In this document: positions 15,547 through 22,810 of the stretch, piece after piece
How positions within the stretch are numbered: the first letter of the stretch is position 1
Layout: each line of letters begins with the position of its first letter
DNA from: JBHOQX01 sp042408595
GTDB taxonomy: Bacteria > Chloroflexota > Chloroflexia > Chloroflexales > Roseiflexaceae
Length of the DNA stretch: 22,810 bases
Assembly (NCBI GenBank): GCA_042408595.1
Contig: JBHOQX010000067.1
Span: 1 to 22,810 of the forward strand
Direction: 5' to 3'
Program-made: the position numbers and the translations under genes
The notes under the pieces: model-generated
What the model was told of the DNA's origin: nothing
The model's database searches: none
Seen by the model: the letters and a program-made list of their open reading frames with translations, nothing else

Positions 15547-16155
15547 TCACGTGGCGAACAGCGTGACCATGCGGATCGCGTGCATCGTGATCGCCAGCGT
15601 GTCGAGCTCGGCGCGCTCGGCGACCGCCTCGATGATGCCCTCGATCGCATGGACGAGCACGAACGCCGCGGCGCGGTGGTCGACGACCCTGACGTCGGGG
15701 CGGAGCGCGAGGAAGTCGGCGACGAGCTCGACATGCTGGTCGAGCGCACGTCGATAGCGCTCCTGGCCACCCGCGGCGGTGCGCCAATCGATCAGCTCGC
15801 GATGGATCGGACGCTGTGCTCGCTGCGCGGAGAGCACGGATTCAGCGACGCGCGCGATGACGATGTTGAGAGGCAGCGCCTCGGCGCCGGCGAGCGCATC
15901 CCGTACGCGGCCTAGCGTGTCCTCCGCGTACTTGTCCTGGAGGGCGCCGACGAGCGCTTCCTTGTTCGGGAAGTACTGGTAGATCGTGCCGATGCTGACG
16001 CCCGCGACGTCGGCGATGCGGTTGGTCGTCAGCGCCACAGGGCCTTCCCTCTCGAGGATGCGCTCGACCGAGACCAGGATCGCGTTGACCGTGATCTCGG
16101 CGTAGCGGGTCTTCGGGTGGCGGCGAGGAGCCGGTGTTGCTTTGGGCATTCGCAT
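15547..16155 (-). CDS. TetR/AcrR-family transcriptional regulator
   Basis: A 202-residue repressor-type regulator on the minus strand, ending 8 bp from the convergent CFA synthase body. I chose the start MRMPKATPAPRRHPKTR at 16155 (MPK at 16149 is equally possible). The frame is open to 16218 but the extra residues look non-coding. The N-terminal DNA-binding domain shows AILVSVERILEREGPVALTT then NRIADVAGVSIGTIYQYFPN and KEALV, the canonical TetR helix-turn-helix with G-T-I-Y-x-Y-F. The C-terminal two-thirds form a helical ligand domain whose ligand cannot be predicted. A 16-bp palindrome lies 2 bases upstream of the start, suggesting autoregulation. Possible targets are its own gene and the divergent copper monooxygenase operon. 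Confidence 0.88.
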   Translation of the reverse strand: MRMPKATPAPRRHPKTRYAEITVNAILVSVERILEREGPVALTTNRIADVAGVSIGTIYQYFPNKEALVGALQDKYAEDTLGRVRDALAGAEALPLNIVIARVAESVLSAQRAQRPIHRELIDWRTAAGGQERYRRALDQHVELVADFLALRPDVRVVDHRAAAFVLVHAIEGIIEAVAERAELDTLAITMHAIRMVTLFAT

Positions 16156-16157
16156 GG

Positions 16158-16173
16158 CAGGTCTATCGACCTG
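16158..16173. promoter_or_regulatory. Candidate TetR operator palindrome
   Basis: CAGGTCTATCGACCTG: perfect 6-bp arms CAGGTC/GACCTG around TATC, ending 2 bases upstream of the TetR start codon. Size and position fit an autoregulatory operator. The 213-bp gap (16156-16368) between the divergent TetR and monooxygenase genes holds no other feature I can support. Confidence 0.4.
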
Positions 16174-16368
16174 TCCGGCTGCCGGTTGCGCGAAGTCTGT
16201 GCGTGCGAGTTCGCGCACTTGGCCGTGTCCGAGATCTGGTCGATCTGAGCACGCAGTCGGCGCCAGCTCGGGTGAGTCGCGATTCCCGCTTGGATCGCTG
16301 CGTGTTGCGGCGCGCGATCCGGTGCGAGCTGACAGATCACCGCCGACTCCGCTAATTCAACAACCGAC

Positions 16369-17964
16369 ATGTGGTCCCCGGTTGTTTCTCTCTGCCTGCT
16401 CGGCGCGGTCGTCGCGCCTTCGATCGGCTGTCGCCTTGAAAGTGACAGTGACGAGACGATCACACGCACGCTGCGCTGGCACCAGGAACCCGGCACCGAG
16501 ATCCAGCAGTGCCACGTGTTCAAGCTCGACAACGCAGATCCGGTCGAGCTCGATCGCATCACGGTCCAGTTCGCTGCGGGCAGCCATCACGTTCATATCT
16601 ACCGGTCCGACACGCCGGTGCCGGACGACGTCTCCGACTGCTGGCAGGCCATCGACTGGACGCGCTGGCACCTCGTCGTCGGTGCGCAGACCAAGCCGCT
16701 CGACTGGGGCTTGCCGCCCGGTCGCACGGTTCCGCTCGAAGCGCATCAGCAGCTGCTCGTCCAGGTGCACTGGCTCAACGTGACGAACGCGCCGATCGAT
16801 GGCGAGATCGAGCTCGCATTTCACGAGACCACGCAATCGAGCGCCCACGTCGGCGTGGTGTTCGGCATCAACAAGCAGACCGCGATGCAGCCGCACGAGC
16901 GCAAGGTGGTGCGCCAGTGGTGCCCGATGCCGAGCGGCGCACACGTGCTGGCACTGATGGGTCACTTTCATGGACTCGGCCAGCGCTACACGATCGACGA
17001 GCGCCGCGAGGGTGATGCAACTGGATCACAGATCTACGACGCACTCGACGAGCAGACGTTCCAGTTCAAGGTGTTCGACGAGCCACCGCCGATTCCCGAC
17101 GGCGACGGTCTGCAGTTCGAGTGCGACTTCTTCAATCACACCGACATCCCGATCACGTGGGGGGCCGACACCAAGCGTGCCGAGCACTGCAACATGGTCG
17201 CTTACTACTATCCGGCCGAGGAGCTATCGACGTTCTGTATCGTCGAGCCCGCCGAGGTGCGCTCGCTCGCGGGCCCGAAGCCCCCGGTTGCGGTCGGCGC
17301 GACGGCGACCTACACGCTCGAGCTGTCCGAGGCAGCACCCGCGGGCGGTGCGACGGTGCGGCTCGCGGCGTCGGATCCGGCTGCGCTCGCAGTGCCCGAG
17401 GCGATCGCTGTTCCCGCCGGGCAGACGACGGCATCGTTCACCGCGCGCGCGCTACGTCCTCGCCGCGTCACGGTGACGGCCACGCTCGGTGCGACATCGA
17501 AGACGCTGTCGACGACGGTCGGCGGCCTCGTGCTCTCGGAGCTGTCGACCAGCGCGAGCCAGTGGATCGAGATCGCGAACCTCTCGAACGTCACCGTCGA
17601 TCTTTCGACGTTCAGCATCGGCGCGGGTCGCCAGGACTACACCGCCACGCGCGTGCCGCTCGCCGGCAGCCTGGCACCGAAGGGTTGCATCGTCGTCAAC
17701 GGCCCGTTCTCTCCGGCGCTCGGTGTGGCGCAGAGCGAGGCCAGCGGCGTCGCGCTCTTTGATCTCGCCGCCGATCAGATCGCCCCCAGCAATGTGCCGT
17801 ACGACGCCGTCGTCTACGGCGGTGACAACAACAGCCTGATCAATTCAACCGGGGACCTCGCGCAGGTCGTCGCGGCTGCACCGGCGAACGGAACGTACGT
17901 CCGCACCTCGCAGCAGTGGACGACCCAGGCGGTCGGCACCCCCGGAATTTGCGAGGTGCACTGA
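16369..17964 (+). CDS. PHM-like type II copper monooxygenase with C-terminal lamin-tail domain
   Basis: A 531-residue exported protein. The N-terminus MWSPVVSLCLLGAVVAPSIG then Cys21 is a lipoprotein-type signal, with a less usual lipobox. Residues about 30-295 match copper type II ascorbate-dependent monooxygenases (peptidylglycine/dopamine type): SHHVHIY (His73, His74, His76), VQVHWLN (His134), GHFHGLG (His199, His201) and CNMVAYYYP (Met276). Spacing closely follows the two copper sites of rat PHM (H107, H108, H172; H242, H244, M314), so both centres appear complete. Next come an Ig-like domain (about 298-384) and a lamin-tail domain (385-531, LVLSELSTSASQWIEIANLS). Such enzymes hydroxylate C-H bonds using O2 and two electrons; the substrate is unknown. 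It is the first gene of an operon, overlapping the next gene by one base. No Shine-Dalgarno site is evident before ATG 16369. Confidence 0.8.
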   Translation: MWSPVVSLCLLGAVVAPSIGCRLESDSDETITRTLRWHQEPGTEIQQCHVFKLDNADPVELDRITVQFAAGSHHVHIYRSDTPVPDDVSDCWQAIDWTRWHLVVGAQTKPLDWGLPPGRTVPLEAHQQLLVQVHWLNVTNAPIDGEIELAFHETTQSSAHVGVVFGINKQTAMQPHERKVVRQWCPMPSGAHVLALMGHFHGLGQRYTIDERREGDATGSQIYDALDEQTFQFKVFDEPPPIPDGDGLQFECDFFNHTDIPITWGADTKRAEHCNMVAYYYPAEELSTFCIVEPAEVRSLAGPKPPVAVGATATYTLELSEAAPAGGATVRLAASDPAALAVPEAIAVPAGQTTASFTARALRPRRVTVTATLGATSKTLSTTVGGLVLSELSTSASQWIEIANLSNVTVDLSTFSIGAGRQDYTATRVPLAGSLAPKGCIVVNGPFSPALGVAQSEASGVALFDLAADQIAPSNVPYDAVVYGGDNNSLINSTGDLAQVVAAAPANGTYVRTSQQWTTQAVGTPGICEVH

Positions 17965-19250
17965 TGTGGCGAGCTCCTTTCCTGATCGTGATTGCGACAA
18001 CGGCGTGCGGCACGGATTACCGGACGTCTCCCGACGGCTCGGCCATCGCTGCGCAGGCGACGCTCCCGGCGATTCGCTCGGAGATCCTCGAGACGAGCTG
18101 TGCGTTCGGCAGCTGCCATGCCGGAACCAAGCCAGCCGCTCATCTCGATCTGCGCAATGGTGATGTCTGTCGCGCGCTGGTCGGGCACGCGTCGTGTCTG
18201 TTCCCGACGAAGCTACTCGTCGTGCCCGGCAAGCCGGAGCAGAGCTTCCTGCTCGACAAGCTGCGCGGCACGGGCCTCGGCGGCGCGGTGTCGTCGGACT
18301 GCGCGGACTCGAACGAGCCGATGCCCTTCGGTGCACCGCAACTGTCGGAGGACAAGATCGCGCAGATCGAGCAATGGATCCGGGCGGGCGCGAGCTGCGA
18401 ACGCTCGGGGAATCCCGACCTGCCGACCGACGGCGGCGTCGGCGATCCCTCCGATGTCGCGGCGATCGCAGCGGCGAGCACGACGCTTCGTGCCGGCGAG
18501 CACACCCGGGTGACGATCACACTCGCGCACCCGGCGCCTGCCGGCGGGCAAACGGTGGATCTCGATGTCGATGACGGGACCGTGCTCGGCGTCCCGAGCG
18601 CGGTGCACATCGAAGCTGGCCTGTCGGCGCTCGACATCGATGTCGTGGGCAAGCGGCCGGCCCATCCGGTAGCGCTCACCGCGTCGGCCGGCGCGACGTC
18701 GAAGTCGATCGCGATCGGCGTGACCGGTCTCACCCTCTCGGAGATCGAGTACGACCCGACCAGCACCGACGACGGCTTCGAATGGATCGAGCTCGCGAAC
18801 ACGACGGATGTCGCGATCGACCTCGGCGCGTACAGCATCGGATCGGGCCGGACGAGCTACACGTACTCACGCGCGCAGCTTGCCGGAATCATCGCCCCGC
18901 ACGGCTGCTTCGTGATCGGCGGTCCCACGAGCGTGGCGAGCAACGGCAGCCCGCTTTACGGACAGACGTTCAACTTCTCTCCCGACCTCATCAATGGCTC
19001 GGGCACGAACGGACAAGCCTCGGGCTTCGCATTGTTCGACGTTCCGACGACGCAGGTCACCGATTCGAGCGTGCCGCTCGACGCGGTGCTGTGCGGCCAG
19101 AACAACCTCGCCGGCCTGCTCGATGCAACGGGCCACGCCGCGACCCCGAGCTGCCCCGACGTGGCCGCCGGCCACAGCGTCTCTCGACAGTCCGCAACCA
19201 CGTGGGTCGATCAGCCATCGCCCGCGCCCAACCTGTGCTCCTCACATTGA
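17964..19250 (+). CDS. PSD-like cytochrome c with Ig-like and lamin-tail domains
   Basis: A 428-residue exported protein. Its ATG overlaps the TGA of the monooxygenase gene by one base (TGATG), implying coupled translation. The hydrophobic start MWRAPFLIVIATTAC suggests a lipoprotein with Cys15, though the lipobox is weak. Residues about 30-150 resemble planctomycete-type cytochrome c (PSD) domains: SCAFGSCHAG gives C46-x4-C51-H52, an unusual C-x4-C-H heme site, followed by LVVPGKPEQSFLLDKL, MPFGAPQLSEDKIAQIEQWI and RAGA. Then come an Ig-like segment (about 165-250) and a lamin-tail domain (about 253-428, TLSEIEYDPTSTDDGFEWIE). The probable role is electron transfer at the cell surface with its operon partners. 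Whether heme attaches at C-x4-C-H is not proven. Confidence 0.75.
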   Translation: MWRAPFLIVIATTACGTDYRTSPDGSAIAAQATLPAIRSEILETSCAFGSCHAGTKPAAHLDLRNGDVCRALVGHASCLFPTKLLVVPGKPEQSFLLDKLRGTGLGGAVSSDCADSNEPMPFGAPQLSEDKIAQIEQWIRAGASCERSGNPDLPTDGGVGDPSDVAAIAAASTTLRAGEHTRVTITLAHPAPAGGQTVDLDVDDGTVLGVPSAVHIEAGLSALDIDVVGKRPAHPVALTASAGATSKSIAIGVTGLTLSEIEYDPTSTDDGFEWIELANTTDVAIDLGAYSIGSGRTSYTYSRAQLAGIIAPHGCFVIGGPTSVASNGSPLYGQTFNFSPDLINGSGTNGQASGFALFDVPTTQVTDSSVPLDAVLCGQNNLAGLLDATGHAATPSCPDVAAGHSVSRQSATTWVDQPSPAPNLCSSH

Positions 19251-19262
19251 AAGAACAAGCTT

Positions 19263-21590
19263 ATGCGCTCTGTAAGACGACCTCTCTCGATCCTCCTCGC
19301 CCTGCCCGCGCTCGCTAGCTGCGCGATCGGTGGCGGTGACGACAACCTCGGCAAGATCGACGACCCGCTCACCCTGACGCCCGCGACCCAGGTCGCCGCC
19401 GAAGGCGTGCTCACGTTCAACGCCATCGCGTTCGCCGAGAGCCCGACGACGCTGCTCGAGAAGGGCGACTTTCACGGCTACGAGTTCCACGGCAAGGCGG
19501 GCGGCGTCGTGACGATCACGATGAACGCGCAGTCGTGCGGGCAGCTGGACACCGTGCTTCATCTGTTCGGCCCCGAGAACGATGCCGGGAACCGCGGCAG
19601 CGATCTCGCGACCAGCGACGACAGCGGAGGCTCGCCCTGCAGCAACGACTCGCAGATCAACCGCTTCACGCTGCCCGTCGACGGCGAGTACCTGATCGTC
19701 GCGACGAGCTTCCTGCAGCGCGGCGGTGGCCACTACGCGCTCAAGCTCACCTGCGACAACGGCGCCTGCGAGATCCCCGGCGAGATGACGTTCGCGCGCT
19801 CGCGGATCGCGCAAGCCGACATCGATCGGGGCATGGTCAGCGCCGAAGCTCTCTTCGACACCGGCGACTTCCTCTTCGAGCACATCTTTCGAATCGACGA
19901 GGGGCTCGGCAACGCGCTCGCGGGTGCACCTGCCGGTCCCGGCCCGCTACCGAACTTCCGCACCGTGCACCAGGGCGGCTTCGGTGCTCCCGAAGCGGAG
20001 AGCTGCATCACCTGCCACAACGTCGGCGGCGACGACGGCGCCGGTGATCTCAACCACAACATCTTCCAGATCGGCGACGGCATCTCGAAAGCCTCCGGAC
20101 TGCAGCGCAACGCGCCGGTCGTGCTCGGCCTTGGTCTGCGCCAGCAGATCGGGATCGAGATGACGAGCGAGCTCCAAGCACAGCTTGCCGCCGCGAAGTC
20201 GCAGGCCGCGAGCAGCGGAACGACCGTGACCAGGACGCTCACCGCGAAGGGCATCTCGTTCGGCTCGATCAGCGCGAGCCCGAACGGCACGGTAGACACC
20301 AGCGCGGTCGCCGGCGTCGACGCCGACCTCGTGGTCAAGCCGTTTGGCTGGAAGGGCCGCGAGGCGACGCTGCGTCGCTTCGTCGAGGGCGGCTTCCGCG
20401 TGCACTTCGGCATGCAGTCTGGACCGTCGATCGCCAAGCACTGCGCGACGCCAGACCCGAGCACGTTTGGCACCGGCTCGAACTGCCGCGACCCCGACGC
20501 CGACCTCATCACCGACGAGGTCACCGAAGGCCAGCTCACCGCGATGGCCGTCTACATGGCGCTCCGCGAGACTCCCGTCCGCGTCCCACTCACGAACGAC
20601 ACCACGCGCAACCGTGCGAGCGCGGGCGAGCAGCTGTTCGGCTCCGTCGGGTGCGGCAGCTGCCACACCGCGCGCATGCGCCTGGCATCGCCCATCCACG
20701 TCGAACCCGCGGACACCACGGGCGGCGCCGGGATCACGCTCGACCTCAGCCGCGACATGCACGACCCGCACCCCGCGCGCTCGAGCGATGGCTCGACCTC
20801 CGTCGAGCTGTGGAGTGACTTCAAACGCCACGACATGGGCAGCGCGCTCGCCGACAGCAAGCCGTTCAAGACGATCCCTCCGTCGCACTTCATCACCACG
20901 CCGCTGTGGGGCGTCGCGACGTCGGCGCCGTACATGCACGACGGCCGCGCGCCAACGCTGCGCAGCGCGATCGTCGCGCACGGCGGCGAAGCGAGCAGCT
21001 CGCAGGCCGCGTTCACCGCACTCTCGACCGACGACCAGGAAAAGCTCATCGAGTTCCTTGGCACGCTCGGCCGCGAGGAGTCCGTGGCGACACCGCGCGT
21101 CGACGGCGTCGACCTCTCCGGCTTTGTCGTCACGCAGGCGAATTCGACGGCTACGTTCACCGTGCCGCCCGGCACCATCGTTCCGCACGGCGGTTACATG
21201 GTCATCGCCCGCGACGCGACGCGTAGCCAGTTCGAGACGTTCTACGGCAAGGCGCTCGCCGCGAACGTCACGTTCGTCAACACCACAAACAAGTTCCCGC
21301 TGATCAACGGCTCCGAAACGTTCTCGCTGAGCAACGCACAACACGATCTCGTCGAAGGCCCGACTCCAGCGCAAGCCAACAGCGGCCTCCAGATCTTCCA
21401 GCGCACCAGCGGCGCAGCGCCGGCGGACAGCAGGGCGAGCTGGACGGTTGAAGCCGCGCGCCCGCAAGGCGCGACACCGGGCGGCGGTCAGGCGAGCACG
21501 GGCAACGGCCGCATCTATCTCTCCGAGATCGCCGACGCGTCGGGGTCGGGCAACTCGGGGTTCGAGTTCGTCGAGCTGTTCGTCGAGTAG
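19263..21590 (+). CDS. Di-heme cytochrome c (DHOR/COG3488-like) with lamin-tail sequence
   Basis: A 775-residue lipoprotein 12 bp after the previous gene. The signal MRSVRRPLSILLALPALASC has a good lipobox (L-A-S-C, Cys20). Residues about 40-165 look like a PPC-type beta domain (GDFHGYEFHGKAGGVVTITM). Residues about 180-610 resemble di-heme DHOR-family proteins: CITCHN (C248, C251, H252), PFGWKGREATLRRFVEGGFR, CGSCHT (C464, C467, H468), TTPLWGVATSAPYMHDGRAP and DQEKLIEFLGTL. The C-terminal about 160 residues hold lamin-tail-like strands (LSGFVVTQ, TIVPHGGYMVIARD), but the usual first strand (IYLSEIADASG, FEFVELFVE) sits at the very end, as if circularly permuted. It likely completes a surface electron-transfer module with the two genes before it. 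No terminator is evident after the stop. Confidence 0.8.
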   Translation: MRSVRRPLSILLALPALASCAIGGGDDNLGKIDDPLTLTPATQVAAEGVLTFNAIAFAESPTTLLEKGDFHGYEFHGKAGGVVTITMNAQSCGQLDTVLHLFGPENDAGNRGSDLATSDDSGGSPCSNDSQINRFTLPVDGEYLIVATSFLQRGGGHYALKLTCDNGACEIPGEMTFARSRIAQADIDRGMVSAEALFDTGDFLFEHIFRIDEGLGNALAGAPAGPGPLPNFRTVHQGGFGAPEAESCITCHNVGGDDGAGDLNHNIFQIGDGISKASGLQRNAPVVLGLGLRQQIGIEMTSELQAQLAAAKSQAASSGTTVTRTLTAKGISFGSISASPNGTVDTSAVAGVDADLVVKPFGWKGREATLRRFVEGGFRVHFGMQSGPSIAKHCATPDPSTFGTGSNCRDPDADLITDEVTEGQLTAMAVYMALRETPVRVPLTNDTTRNRASAGEQLFGSVGCGSCHTARMRLASPIHVEPADTTGGAGITLDLSRDMHDPHPARSSDGSTSVELWSDFKRHDMGSALADSKPFKTIPPSHFITTPLWGVATSAPYMHDGRAPTLRSAIVAHGGEASSSQAAFTALSTDDQEKLIEFLGTLGREESVATPRVDGVDLSGFVVTQANSTATFTVPPGTIVPHGGYMVIARDATRSQFETFYGKALAANVTFVNTTNKFPLINGSETFSLSNAQHDLVEGPTPAQANSGLQIFQRTSGAAPADSRASWTVEAARPQGATPGGGQASTGNGRIYLSEIADASGSGNSGFEFVELFVE

Positions 21591-21707
21591 CCGAACGCCC
21601 GCCTGCCCTATAGGCGCGCACCCACGTGGGTCGCCTGCCCTTCGCGTTCGCTCGCCCGCGGCACATGAGATGCAACCGATCGAGTCAGGCAACACCTGGA
21701 GCGAGAC
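21591..21707. other. Intergenic gap with a 12-bp palindrome
   Basis: Between the di-heme cytochrome and the last gene. ACCCACGTGGGT at 21620-21631 is a perfect palindrome, flanked by direct copies of GCCTGCCC (21601-21608 and 21633-21640). It could be a protein-binding site. No T-rich terminator is seen. Confidence 0.35.
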
Positions 21708-22810
21708 TTGGCTCGTGTATCCACTACGGGCGCGAACTTACGAGGAAGGCTACGTACGCTAGAGCTCGCAGCGTGGCTCGCGATCGCGTTTGCGATGCTG
21801 GCTGCATGTCACGAGGCGGCTCCGCTCGCTCCGGTTGCGGAGCCAGTGAAGGCCGTTGCCCCTCTCCGCGGCGCCGCCGGAGACTCTGATCTCCGCGTGA
21901 TGTTCGCGGAGCTCGCGTCGTCGAAGGTGTGCCCGATGATCCGCGGTGGGCTCCGTGGTCTGCGCGGATCGGAGAACCCGAACGTCATCATCGGCGTCGT
22001 GTGGTTCCGTGAATGCGAGATCACCAGCCTCGGCACGCGTCTCAAAGTCCGCGTCGCGGGCGACGGCTGGAAGTGGGTCGACAAGACGCGCTCCAAGGAC
22101 GGCGGGACGTTCTCGCTACGGCAGTACGTCCGGTTCAGCGTCGCCGCGACCATCGAGGGAGACCTCGATATCGCGTTCGATCGCGGCACCCACGTGGCGA
22201 CGCTGTGGTTCACGCCCGACGAGACGTTGGATTCGAAGTTCACGGCGATCGGCAATGTCGACGTCGAGAGCGTGGGCATGTGGTCGTCGGTCGTGGGCGC
22301 CGCGAGCACGATGTTCGGAACGTCGCCCGATGACGCGGCAGAGCTCCAGATCAAGCTGCAAGGCACGCACGACCTCAAGGCGACGCTCGCGAAGGGAGTC
22401 GCCATGACGATCGACCTCTGCACCGGCAGAGTGCGCGTCCAGCTCGGACATCCCGCGCCGGGCGACAAGGGGGCTCCGGGCGTCGGCGAATCCCGTCGCG
22501 TCTCGGTCGAGGTCCAACCGGGCGGCGTCATTCTCCTCGGACCTCAGAACGCCAGCGCCGGCATGAGCCTGCACGCGATCACCGAGAAGGGCGCCGTGAG
22601 GATGTCGGTCGTGTGTGCCGACCACGCCGAGGCCATCGCGACCGAGTTTCTGCGCGGGAACATACGCTCGCACGAACCGACGCTCGGTTCGGTCGATGTT
22701 CGCACCGTCGGAGCTCTCGAGCTCAAGCCGACGACGTGCCCGGTCGTCGTCATCGTGCAGGCACTCGACGGTGCGCCTGCGCGGGTGGCCTGGGAGCGTC
22801 CCAAGTCCGA
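21708..22810 (+). CDS. Predicted lipoprotein of unknown function (runs off the window)
   Basis: One frame is open from about 21,708 to the window end (over 365 codons). The proposed start is TTG 21708, with GGAG at 21698-21701 six bases before it. The first ATG (21795) would cut the signal peptide in half. The N-terminus has basic RGRLR followed by LELAAWLAIAFAMLAAC, a good lipobox with Cys34. The mature part is beta-rich: SKVCPMIRGGLRGLRG, IIGVVWFRECEITSLGTRLK, GDLDIAFDRG, LQIKLQGTHDLKATLAKGVA and VRVQLGHPAPGD. No heme or metal motif and no lamin-tail start are visible. I do not recognise the family. It follows the cytochrome operon in the same direction after 117 bases and could be a separate transcription unit. 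Confidence 0.6.
   Translation, partial: MARVSTTGANLRGRLRTLELAAWLAIAFAMLAACHEAAPLAPVAEPVKAVAPLRGAAGDSDLRVMFAELASSKVCPMIRGGLRGLRGSENPNVIIGVVWFRECEITSLGTRLKVRVAGDGWKWVDKTRSKDGGTFSLRQYVRFSVAATIEGDLDIAFDRGTHVATLWFTPDETLDSKFTAIGNVDVESVGMWSSVVGAASTMFGTSPDDAAELQIKLQGTHDLKATLAKGVAMTIDLCTGRVRVQLGHPAPGDKGAPGVGESRRVSVEVQPGGVILLGPQNASAGMSLHAITEKGAVRMSVVCADHAEAIATEFLRGNIRSHEPTLGSVDVRTVGALELKPTTCPVVVIVQALDGAPARVAWERPKS

Noticed and set aside
19947..21695. A 582-codon minus-strand frame
   Set aside because: It is antisense to the di-heme cytochrome gene with Arg/Ala-rich content and no motifs.
1..22810. tRNA or rRNA genes
   Set aside because: I saw no conserved tRNA arm sequences or rRNA stretches by eye. 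A covariance-model search would be decisive, and I could not run one.

Overview
The window reads as two unrelated genomic neighbourhoods joined near position 14,900. Positions 1-14,900 have the style of a GC-rich filamentous Chloroflexota (Chloroflexia): Rhs repeats, a very large GH13 protein, a phosphodiester glycosidase-like membrane protein, a cupredoxin fusion, and intergenic DNA full of 7-8 bp tandem arrays and palindromes. From about 14,920 onward, codon choice changes (many TCG, CTC and GTC codons) and gene content becomes typical of Myxococcota: a cyclopropane fatty acid synthase body, a TetR regulator, lipoprotein-type c cytochromes, a copper monooxygenase and lamin-tail domains. The switch falls inside one ORF, at the SAM-binding motif LDLGCGW. 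This looks like an assembly chimera of two organisms from a mixed community, although a real recombination cannot be excluded from sequence alone. Taxonomic assignments are inferences from family resemblance and composition.

Layout, left part. 1-396: C-terminal tail of an IS5-like transposase, a 140-bp MITE-like element with a CTAA duplication, and a degenerate 8-bp tandem array abutting a sensor histidine kinase (397-1836). 1875-2160: a minus-strand gene remnant. 2169-5703: a decayed Rhs toxin gene with two in-frame stops and three apparent homopolymer frameshifts. It is followed by an intact small putative immunity gene (5719-5961) and two degraded small ORFs in a visibly AT-richer island. 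7043-10807: GH13 alpha-amylase-family protein. 11008-11397: stand-alone receiver protein. 11453-11502: a perfect 20-bp-arm hairpin. 11689-12864: phosphodiester glycosidase-like protein. 13160-14632: membrane-anchored cupredoxin with EF-hand-like loops. 14753-about 14,900: start of a Chloroflexota-type methyltransferase.

Layout, right part. About 14,900-15,538: CFA synthase catalytic body lacking its own N-terminus. 15547-16155 (minus): TetR-family regulator, with a 16-bp palindrome just before its start codon. 16369-21590: a tight three-gene operon. It encodes a PHM-like type II copper monooxygenase, a PSD-like cytochrome c and a di-heme DHOR-type cytochrome. Each is predicted to be exported and each carries lamin-tail (LTD) sequence at its C-terminal end. 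21708-end: a partial lipoprotein of unknown function.

The best candidate for an undescribed system is the copper monooxygenase/cytochrome/LTD operon. All copper ligands of the PHM family are visible with the right spacing, and the two partner cytochromes could supply its electrons at the cell surface in place of ascorbate. The second is the Rhs toxin tip, which can be read through three single-base corrections and ends 15 bp before a likely immunity gene.
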